Assembly: GCA_030599405.1 (NCBI GenBank)
Contig: JAUVOB010000009.1
Location: 1 to 12,070, forward strand
DNA: 12,070 bases
DNA from: Chloroflexota bacterium
GTDB lineage: Bacteria; Chloroflexota; Anaerolineae; Promineifilales; Promineifilaceae
Direction: 5' to 3'
How positions within the stretch are numbered: position 1 is the first letter of the stretch; every line of letters begins with the position of its first letter. The notes beneath the pieces are model-generated. The model saw nothing but the letters and a program-made list of their open reading frames with translations. It was not told where the DNA came from and ran no database searches. This document shows, piece by piece, positions 6,572-12,070 of the stretch. The position numbers were made by a program, and so were the translations under genes.

Positions 6572-8587
6572 ATGGCGATAATAACAACTTCCAACCTTGG
6601 TCAATCATTCGGTGCTTTCGATGTTTTCGGGAACATCTCGGTTAGTGTACCTAACGACGGCAAGATAGGTCTGGTTGGTCCAAATGGCATTGGCAAAACA
6701 AGCCTTCTCCTTATCCTGGCAGGAGAGGTCGAACCTTCTACCGGTGACGTGTATCGGGCACGCGGAAAGCGGATTGGTTACCTGCCGCAGGAATCTGCCC
6801 AAGCCTTCGCTGGGGTGTCCCATTCCGTCTCGGATGAGATGACGATTGTATTCGACGACTTGCGATCCCAAGAAACCCGCCTGAGAGAGATGGAAGATGA
6901 GATGTCTAGCGGGAAGGCTTCTTCCGATCTGTTGGAGCAATACGGATCGCTGCTGGAACAGTTTGAACACGCCGGCGGCTACGACTACGAGCAGCGTGTC
7001 AGACAGGTTCTTCAGGGATTGGGCTTCGATAAGGAAGCAAGAAATATGGAGATGGGCCACCTAAGTGGTGGTCAGAAGACACGGGCTCTGCTGGCTCGAC
7101 TTCTCCTCCTTAAACCAGATCTGTTGATCTTGGACGAGCCTACGAATCACTTGGATGTCGAAGCGATTGAATGGCTCGAAGGAATGCTCAAAGCGTGGGA
7201 CGGGGCGATCCTTGTCGTTAGTCATGATCGCTATTTCCTGGATACCGTTATCAACACTGTATGGGAAATGGGCACCAGCATAATCGAAACCTACCGGGGT
7301 AATTACTCGGCCTACGTGCAGCAACGCCAAGAGCGATGGGAACGGAGAGAAGAGGAGTTCAAAACATTTAAAGAACGTATGGCGAAGGAGCTGGATTTCG
7401 TCCGGCGATACATCGCCGGTCAGAATACGCAAATGGCCAAGGGCAAATTGAAGCGCATCGGTCGCCAGATAAGAGCTGTCGAAATTCACGGGATCGAAGC
7501 GCTGAATAGCACGAAGTGGAGCCGGCTTGGCGTGGCAAGCGTCGATTGGGATGTGGCTACCGCTACCCAGCATTTCCGGGAACTAAGATCACCTTCGAGC
7601 CGCCCACCGAGACTTGGCCTGGATCTAAAAGCCGGTCGCCGGAGCGGGCAGATCATTCTTCGGGCGACGGATCTAACAATTGGCTTTCCAGAGAAGCCCC
7701 TATTCTCGACCGAGAACCTGGAGTTGCACCGGCTGGAATGCGCGGCCTTGCTCGGTCCCAATGGCACCGGAAAGACCACCTTCTTGCGCACTATTCAGGG
7801 TGAGATTGAACCCCTTGCTGGGGAGATGAAACTAGGCGCCAGCTTGGAGATAGGGTACTTTGCCCAGGCGCATGAGCAGCTCAATCCAGATAATAGCGTC
7901 ATTGACGAACTGATGCGCCACCATCCTATGCTGATCAGCGAAGCCCGCAGCTTTCTGGGACGTTACCTATTTGGTGGTGATGATGCCTACAAACTGGTGA
8001 GTTCCCTGAGCGGTGGGGAACGCGGCCGGCTGGCGATGGCTTTATTGGCCTTGGAGGGAGCGAATTTTCTACTGCTCGATGAGCCGACGAACCACCTGGA
8101 CATCACAGCCCAGGAGCTATTGCAAGAGGTATTAGAACGCTTTCAAGGCACGATCTTGCTGGTGACTCACGACCGCTACCTGGTAGACAGACTTGCGACC
8201 CAGATCTGGCACCTGGAAGACGGCCGCCTGCGGGTGTTCAAAGGATCCTACCAGAGATACGTCGTCGATCGAGAACGACGTTTGGAAGAAGCAAGGGAAA
8301 GGGATGCTCGTACCTCGGCCGGAAAACGACGGCCAACACGTACGGCCAAGACCAGCAAAAACGAGGCTGCCAGACAGGCGGCGCGACTGGCCCAGTTGGA
8401 AGTCGCTATCGCCGACCAGGAAGCCGTGCTCAAAGCGTTGACTCTTCAGCTACAGGAGGCCAGCGTGACGGAGGCTTTTGACAACTTGAGGAGCATAAGC
8501 ATAGAATACAGCGCTGTACAGAGCCATCTCGAAGAGCTCATGTTGGAATGGGAGAAGCTGGCTCGTGAGCAAACGCTGGCCCAATAA
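6572..8587 (+). CDS. ABC-F family ATP-binding protein (ribosome-associated)
   Basis: A 671-residue protein with two ABC ATPase domains and no membrane segments, the arrangement of ABC-F proteins that bind the ribosomal E site and act on stalled or translating ribosomes. Domain 1 has Walker A GPNGIGKTS (36-44), signature LSGGQ (164-168), Walker B LLILDEP with Glu189, and His218. Domain 2 has GPNGTGKTT (395-403), LSGGE (479-483), LLLDEP with Glu504, and His533. The charged helical linker between them (about 245-340) is the P-site tRNA interaction motif region. A Lys/Arg-rich stretch (575-600) and a predicted C-terminal coiled coil (600-665) resemble Uup/YheS-type members. It could be a translation factor or an antibiotic-protection factor; the sequence alone does not decide. 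The last 23 nt overlap the CoaE gene. Confidence 0.95.
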   Translation: MAIITTSNLGQSFGAFDVFGNISVSVPNDGKIGLVGPNGIGKTSLLLILAGEVEPSTGDVYRARGKRIGYLPQESAQAFAGVSHSVSDEMTIVFDDLRSQETRLREMEDEMSSGKASSDLLEQYGSLLEQFEHAGGYDYEQRVRQVLQGLGFDKEARNMEMGHLSGGQKTRALLARLLLLKPDLLILDEPTNHLDVEAIEWLEGMLKAWDGAILVVSHDRYFLDTVINTVWEMGTSIIETYRGNYSAYVQQRQERWERREEEFKTFKERMAKELDFVRRYIAGQNTQMAKGKLKRIGRQIRAVEIHGIEALNSTKWSRLGVASVDWDVATATQHFRELRSPSSRPPRLGLDLKAGRRSGQIILRATDLTIGFPEKPLFSTENLELHRLECAALLGPNGTGKTTFLRTIQGEIEPLAGEMKLGASLEIGYFAQAHEQLNPDNSVIDELMRHHPMLISEARSFLGRYLFGGDDAYKLVSSLSGGERGRLAMALLALEGANFLLLDEPTNHLDITAQELLQEVLERFQGTILLVTHDRYLVDRLATQIWHLEDGRLRVFKGSYQRYVVDRERRLEEARERDARTSAGKRRPTRTAKTSKNEAARQAARLAQLEVAIADQEAVLKALTLQLQEASVTEAFDNLRSISIEYSAVQSHLEELMLEWEKLAREQTLAQ

Positions 8588-9854
8588 ATACATCGTTGGA
8601 TTGACTGGCAACATCGCCACCGGGAAGTCGGCCGTCATGCAGATGGCCGCCAGCCGGGGTGCGTTGGCGATTGATGCCGACCAGATCGTCCACTATCTGA
8701 TGGAGAACGACCTCGAGGTGCAGGAAACCGTCGAAGCCGCCTTCGGCTCCGCAGTTCGCAACGCCGACAAGACCATTAACCGGGAAAGACTGGGGGCCGT
8801 CGTCTTCAGAAACGAGGAAAAGCTATCCATTCTCGAGAGCATCATCCACCCGGCCGTGCGTAGGACGTTGCTCACGCTCATCGACGAAAGCGATGAGCGC
8901 ATCGTTTTCATCGAAGCCATCAAACTTCTCGAGAGCAGCCTGGCTAAAGAGTGCGATCAGATATGGGTGACACGTTGCCCCAGGCAGGTGCAGATCGAGC
9001 GACTCATCACCTACCGGGGCATGGACGAGGAGACGGCCGCCCTGCGCGTCTCGGCTCAACCGCACCAGGACGAGAAAATAGCGGCCGCGGATGTTGTCAT
9101 CGATACGGCGGGAGCCATGGAAGACACGGCCGAGTATTTTGACATGGCCTGGCAGCGGTTGCTCAGGATCGTCCCAGGCCCCATCGCCATTTGGCAGCAG
9201 AAGCAAGCAGCCGTGGGAAATAGAAGCCGGGTCGACGCTATCACGCGCCTCGGTAAACAGGATCCGGAAACGAAATCAGGCGCTGACGTATTCGCAAGAC
9301 CGGACTTAGGAACAAAACCGCCTGTTGATACCACCAGTACACCGAAAGCGATTTTTCTCTCGAACGGCGTCACGGTACAAAGGGCCACGCCTTCAGACGT
9401 ACCAGATATCCTCTGGCTGATCCGTCGCACTTCGGGAAGCGCGGTCAGGACAAAGCGCCGGGAATTACTGATGTCTCTCGGTGAACGCGGGTATCTCATC
9501 GGCCGGAAGGACGGAGAGATCAGCGCCCTCGCCGGCTGGAGCAGCGAGAACCTGGTAGCGACCGTCGACTTGATCATCATCAATCCACCAGAGGCGGCCT
9601 TTTACACGGGGGCCGCCATCTTTCAAGAGATTGAGGATACGGCTAATGCCCTGATATGCGAGGTGATCCTCGCCTTTCCGCCGACGAATCCCCCGGCTGA
9701 AATTCAACGGCTATTTACAGAGCTAGGTTATATCGACGTCCAACCTAGCAGCCTGCCTAAGGTCTGGCTTGCCGCTGTCGAAGAGTCCCAACCCCATGAC
9801 ACATTGATCTTGATGAAGATCTTACGCGACATACGGGCAGTTGGACCTGTATAG
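8565..9854 (+). CDS. coaE: Dephospho-CoA kinase fused to a GNAT-like domain
   Basis: A 429-residue protein, about twice the usual CoaE length of roughly 200. Residues 8-205 form the kinase that phosphorylates dephospho-CoA to CoA, the last step of CoA synthesis. They show P-loop GLTGNIATGKS (12-22), DAD (37-39), HPAVRR (95-100) and the C-terminal signature AADVVIDTAG (174-183). EAIKLLE (117-123) replaces the PLLFE seen in most CoaE proteins. After a variable linker (about 206-266), residues 267-425 look like a GNAT acyltransferase fold: VTVQRATPSDVPDI, GYLIGRKDGEISALAGW, then FYTGAA (346-351) and FTELGY near the end. FYTGAA aligns with the acyl-CoA loop [Q/R]xxGx[G/A], but its first position is Phe, so catalysis is doubtful. 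GTG start, with GGAG 11 nt upstream, inside the ABC-F 3' end, implying translational coupling. Confidence 0.88.
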   Translation: MSKRWPNKYIVGLTGNIATGKSAVMQMAASRGALAIDADQIVHYLMENDLEVQETVEAAFGSAVRNADKTINRERLGAVVFRNEEKLSILESIIHPAVRRTLLTLIDESDERIVFIEAIKLLESSLAKECDQIWVTRCPRQVQIERLITYRGMDEETAALRVSAQPHQDEKIAAADVVIDTAGAMEDTAEYFDMAWQRLLRIVPGPIAIWQQKQAAVGNRSRVDAITRLGKQDPETKSGADVFARPDLGTKPPVDTTSTPKAIFLSNGVTVQRATPSDVPDILWLIRRTSGSAVRTKRRELLMSLGERGYLIGRKDGEISALAGWSSENLVATVDLIIINPPEAAFYTGAAIFQEIEDTANALICEVILAFPPTNPPAEIQRLFTELGYIDVQPSSLPKVWLAAVEESQPHDTLILMKILRDIRAVGPV

Positions 9855-10023
9855 AGAAGGAATTGACCAAGCGATTGACGCATCGGTCTAGTAAGAAGTG
9901 GCATGATCTCGACATACTATAAGGCAGGATTGGATACCTAATCCGCCCTGCGTGGAAAAAAGAACTTAGCACTCGAGTCTGACCCATAGCAGTTATCAGA
10001 CTTGACTAGATGAGTAAACTGTC
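9855..10023. other. Gene-free spacer after coaE
   Basis: No coding region is visible. An imperfect hairpin at 9924-9951 (GCAGG with CCTGC, or GGATT with AATCC) is followed by A's rather than T's, so it is not a plus-strand intrinsic terminator. TTGACC (9863) and TTGACG (9875) have no useful -10 partner leading to a gene. Confidence 0.4.
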
Positions 10024-10052
10024 GTGATAATTCCCCGTTCCTGGCATATAAT
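10024..10052 (+). promoter_or_regulatory. Promoter of the 90-aa membrane protein gene, near-leaderless
   Basis: GTGATA (10024-10029, 4 of 6 matches), a 17-nt spacer, and a perfect TATAAT (10047-10052). Exactly 11 nt separate the -10 from the ATG at 10064, the same spacing as at the ABC-F gene. The message would start about 5 nt before, or at, the start codon. Confidence 0.6.
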
Positions 10053-10063
10053 CGAGAGTTGTT

Positions 10064-10336
10064 ATGGAATCAATCAAGAATTGGATTAAGGCACACCCCA
10101 ATATCACCGCCTGGATAGTACTCGCCCTTGGCATGGTCGCCATCCTCGTTTGGGAAGCCCGAGATGTTGGCTTAGCGGCTAACCAGTGGTTCTGGCTAAT
10201 CGTCGTCACCGTCCTCGTCGCCGGCTCCTGTATATGGATCATCAGCTGGGGAGACGACGAAGAAGAAGAGGAAGCGCAGCTCGCGCAGGCCATGGAGGGC
10301 GAAAGCGTAGCCTCTGAGGTCGAGACCGAACAGTAA
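10064..10336 (+). CDS. Small two-TM membrane protein with acidic tail, unknown function
   Basis: A 90-residue protein I do not recognise. Two hydrophobic segments, about residues 16-30 and 42-62, are rich in Trp and aliphatic residues and joined by a short polar loop (EARDVGLAANQ). The C-terminal tail is strongly acidic (GDDEEEEEAQ from residue 63), ending in Glu-rich sequence. A hairpin insertion in the membrane with both ends on the same side is likely, probably with the tail in the cytoplasm. The ORF is supported by a good promoter 11 nt upstream and a protein composition typical of real membrane proteins. It lies 144 nt before the site-2 protease gene on the same strand, so co-transcription is possible. 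Confidence 0.75.
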   Translation: MESIKNWIKAHPNITAWIVLALGMVAILVWEARDVGLAANQWFWLIVVTVLVAGSCIWIISWGDDEEEEEAQLAQAMEGESVASEVETEQ

Positions 10337-10480
10337 AAGGCAGAGCTGGGCAGACTCTGGACGGACTTTCGGATAGGGTGCTGTAATCGTTATAAATGCC
10401 CCATCCTCAATCATCGCCCCGCTCGGCCATTCCCCATATTCGTGCCCGATAACAGCCCCACTTAATCTGACCCCATCAAT

Positions 10481-11626
10481 ATGAATCAAGGATCGACCAG
10501 CCCGCTGACAATGGAAGAAGTAGACGCCCTGAGGGACGCGTTGGGGGATCTCTTCGCTATCTACAGCTATACGATCGACAAGCCGGCGCCCGGGAACGTT
10601 AGATTTCAAGGTCACTTTCTATGTGATCTAGTGGAGTGTTTTGACGAATTACGCGAACGATTCGAAGGGCTAGGCTTTACGCCTTTCATTCGTGAAGAGG
10701 AGGGAGAGGTCGTCTTGACCGCCTTGCCCACCGTTTTCGACCCCCCACCCTCGAATTGGCGAACCAACCTTGTTCTGCTGCTGTTGACCATCTTCTCCAC
10801 TCTACTCGTAGCCACGGCGGCCGAGATAGCCAACGAAGTGGAGACCGAGCTAGGCACGTTCGAGTTATACTGGCTCTCGGTGCAAAATCTGTGGCGAGGC
10901 ATTCCATACAGCGCCAGCATCATGTTGATCCTGGGCGCCCACGAGCTCGGGCACTACTTCGCCGCACGACGGCACAAGGTGCCGGTCACGCTCCCCTATT
11001 TCATCCCCTTTCCGATCCCACCTATCGGCACGATGGGCGCCTTCATTCGCCTCAAGTCGCCGGTGAAGAATCGCCGGGCTTTGTTCGACGTGGGCGCCGC
11101 CGGACCCCTGGCCGGCTTAATAGTAGCCATCCCTATCTTGATCATCGGTCTGGTCATCTCGCCAGTAGAGGCTTATCCCGAGGATGGCTATATGGTCGAA
11201 GGCAATTCGATCCTTTACTGGACGGCTAAGCTGGTCGTCAAGGGGCAGATTTTGCCCGCCGAATCCGAAGATGTGTTCATGAGCCAGATGGCCTGGGCCG
11301 GATGGGTCGGATTGTTCGTAACCGGGCTGAACCTGATCCCGGTTGGCCAACTAGACGGCGGGCACGTAGCCTATACCCTGTTCGGCAAACGGGCTCGCCG
11401 GTTCTTCGTACCGGTCATCGTAGGGCTGATCGCCCTGGTTGTTCTGACCCGGACCTTGACCTGGGGCATATGGATCATGCTGCTTCTGTTCCTGGGGAGG
11501 TATTACGCCGAACCCCTAGACGACATCACTCCGTTGGACGGCCGCCGGCGGTGGCTGGCCATTTTCACGCTGATTCTCTTTCTCCTGGTCTTCGTCCCCA
11601 TTCCCCTTCGCATCGTGGCCCCCTAG
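10481..11626 (+). CDS. M50-family site-2 protease (EGY-like intramembrane metalloprotease)
   Basis: A 381-residue multi-pass protease that cuts substrates within the membrane. The zinc motif HELGH is at 154-158 inside a hydrophobic segment. The third ligand is Asp292 in the LDGGH motif (291-295), preceded by NLIPVG. GTMGAFIRLKSP (183-194) and GAAGPLAG (205-212) match the plant and cyanobacterial EGY-type branch rather than RseP, and no PDZ domain is visible. An N-terminal soluble domain of about 90 residues (DALRDALGDLFAI, then FDELRERFEGLGF) precedes the first membrane segment (96-115). Further segments lie near 145-160, 203-228, 271-288, 307-325, 328-340 and 357-377. It probably acts in regulated proteolysis or membrane quality control; no anti-sigma or obvious substrate gene adjoins it. 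No Shine-Dalgarno precedes the ATG. Confidence 0.93.
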   Translation: MNQGSTSPLTMEEVDALRDALGDLFAIYSYTIDKPAPGNVRFQGHFLCDLVECFDELRERFEGLGFTPFIREEEGEVVLTALPTVFDPPPSNWRTNLVLLLLTIFSTLLVATAAEIANEVETELGTFELYWLSVQNLWRGIPYSASIMLILGAHELGHYFAARRHKVPVTLPYFIPFPIPPIGTMGAFIRLKSPVKNRRALFDVGAAGPLAGLIVAIPILIIGLVISPVEAYPEDGYMVEGNSILYWTAKLVVKGQILPAESEDVFMSQMAWAGWVGLFVTGLNLIPVGQLDGGHVAYTLFGKRARRFFVPVIVGLIALVVLTRTLTWGIWIMLLLFLGRYYAEPLDDITPLDGRRRWLAIFTLILFLLVFVPIPLRIVAP

Positions 11627-11831
11627 CGTCGCTCCGAGATATTGTGGGGTTCGAGCCCGGCAGAAAGATTAGCCGGGATTGGGGGATGAGGGGATTCTCA
11701 ATGTATCGTCGCCGCGCTATCCATTACCAGCGTCTGTATGGGCTGTACCTAAGCCGAGTCGTCTCGGCCCGCCTGCCCAAAGCCGATTTCTTTATACTCC
11801 TATCCTGCGTTTCCATGAAATTGGGTTCAAT

Positions 11832-11852
11832 TGAGGTCTTGTAATAACCTCA
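11832..11852. repeat. Inverted repeat 1 (right-end cluster)
   Basis: TGAGGT (11832-11837) pairs with ACCTCA (11847-11852) around a 9-nt AT-rich loop. Confidence 0.45.
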
Positions 11853-11858
11853 CAATAG

Positions 11859-11895
11859 GGCAACCGTCTGAGCGAAGCTCAGCTTGAGGGTTGCC
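11859..11895. repeat. Inverted repeat 2, nested two-part stem
   Basis: The outer stem pairs GGCAACC (11859-11865) with GGTTGCC (11889-11895), 7 bp. Inside it CTGAGC (11868-11873) pairs with GCTCAG (11877-11882) around a GAA loop, 6 bp. The asymmetric internal loop has 2 nt on one side and 6 on the other. Being perfect in both helices, it is the strongest secondary structure of the right end. Confidence 0.7.
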
Positions 11896-11923
11896 GCTAC
11901 TGATGGTTGCATCTCGGAGGGAT

Positions 11924-11953
11924 AGGTCCTGCGGTTGCAGGATTCACCTTTTT
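11924..11953 (+). terminator. Terminator-like hairpin with T5
   Basis: TCCTGC (11927-11932) pairs perfectly with GCAGGA (11937-11942) around a GGTT tetraloop. AGG (11924-11926) can extend the stem with CCT (11947-11949) across a 4-nt bulge, and T's run from 11949 to 11953. This is a plausible plus-strand intrinsic terminator, about 300 nt past the M50 stop codon, for either a long 3' UTR or a small RNA. Confidence 0.45.
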
Positions 11954-12023
11954 CCAAAAGTCAAGCAGTTGAACGGTTTTAAGCGATTGGCCCAGCCTGC
12001 CCCCAGTGAACAGTCCTCATAGC

Positions 12024-12060
12024 CCCCAATCCCCAGCGGCCAACGACCAATCTCCTGCCG
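12024..12060. repeat. Degenerate heptanucleotide tandem repeat at the window edge
   Basis: Five consecutive 7-nt units run from 12026: CCAATCC, CCAGCGG, CCAACGA, CCAATCT, CCTGCCG. On the minus strand the unit reads as nnnTTGG. In another register CCCCAAT (12024-12030) and CCCCAGC (12031-12037) resemble the CCCCRRT short tandem repeats known from cyanobacteria. The array may continue past the window. Confidence 0.5.
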
Positions 12061-12070
12061 ATTTCCCATC

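Larger units (their letters stand above)
11627..12070. other. Gene-free structured right end
   Basis: No convincing protein gene is visible on either strand in these 444 nt. The open frame running on from inside the M50 gene is a shadow. From 11832 onward there are several inverted repeats, and from 12024 a degenerate heptanucleotide repeat; these are listed separately. Confidence 0.6.

Noticed and set aside
2121..11626. A joint protease signalling system formed by the HExxH protein and the M50 protease
   Set aside because: The genes are about 7 kb apart, on opposite strands and separated by unrelated housekeeping genes; no anti-sigma factor or substrate links them.
11302..11844. Plus-strand open frame of 180 codons extending past the M50 gene
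   Set aside because: Most of it is an alternate frame of the M50 gene, with Arg/Pro/His-rich translation; the part past 11627 has no recognisable features.
11955..11966. Minus-strand CTTGACTTTTGG identical to 12 nt of the rpoD promoter region
   Set aside because: No -10 element lies 16-18 nt downstream on the minus strand; probably chance.
11855..11995. Minus-strand resemblance to a ydaO (c-di-AMP) riboswitch, with GTGAATCC after a small stem
   Set aside because: The conserved G-run and the 3' CCGUCAGCUAACC-like part are missing, and the next gene in that direction is on the opposite strand, so there is nothing to regulate.
11957..12069. Short minus-strand open frame beginning ATG near 12069
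   Set aside because: About 37 codons of Gly/Trp-rich sequence produced by the period-7 TTGG repeat; no ribosome site or domain pattern.

Overview
The window looks like an ordinary chromosomal stretch of a bacterium, most likely a member of the Chloroflexota (Anaerolineae-like). This placement is an inference. It rests on a dephospho-CoA kinase with an EAIKLLE-type motif and an extra C-terminal domain, a plant/cyanobacterial EGY-type site-2 protease, a TrxB with a GEIQD flavin motif, moderate GC content and weak use of Shine-Dalgarno sites. There is no rRNA, no 16S-linked marker and no recognisable mobile element or CRISPR array.

Layout from left to right. The 3' end of a sensor histidine kinase (1-166) is followed by thioredoxin reductase trxB and a small TPR protein, all on the plus strand. 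An uncharacterised membrane-anchored protein with an HExxH zinc-protease motif lies on the minus strand (2121-3398). It diverges from an SDR-family NAD-dependent sugar epimerase (3498-4427), and the space between them holds overlapping, oppositely oriented -10 hexamers. A minus-strand tRNA-Leu(GAG) follows, with its own consensus sigma-70 promoter and an intrinsic terminator. Next is the primary sigma factor gene (rpoD/sigA) with a good extended -10 promoter and a strong intrinsic terminator. After it come a duplicated-ATPase ABC-F protein and, overlapping it by 23 nt, a dephospho-CoA kinase fused to a GNAT-like domain. A 90-residue two-TM protein with an acidic tail and an EGY-like M50 site-2 protease follow. 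The last 444 nt hold no gene but contain several hairpins and a degenerate heptanucleotide repeat at the edge.

Functional view. Most genes are housekeeping: redox balance, transcription initiation, translation rescue and CoA synthesis. No coherent new multi-gene system is visible. The items most worth a second look are the CoaE-GNAT fusion and the unassigned gluzincin-like membrane protein. Also notable are two genes with identical TATAATCG-N9-ATG geometry, suggesting (near-)leaderless mRNAs, and the structured, gene-free right end.
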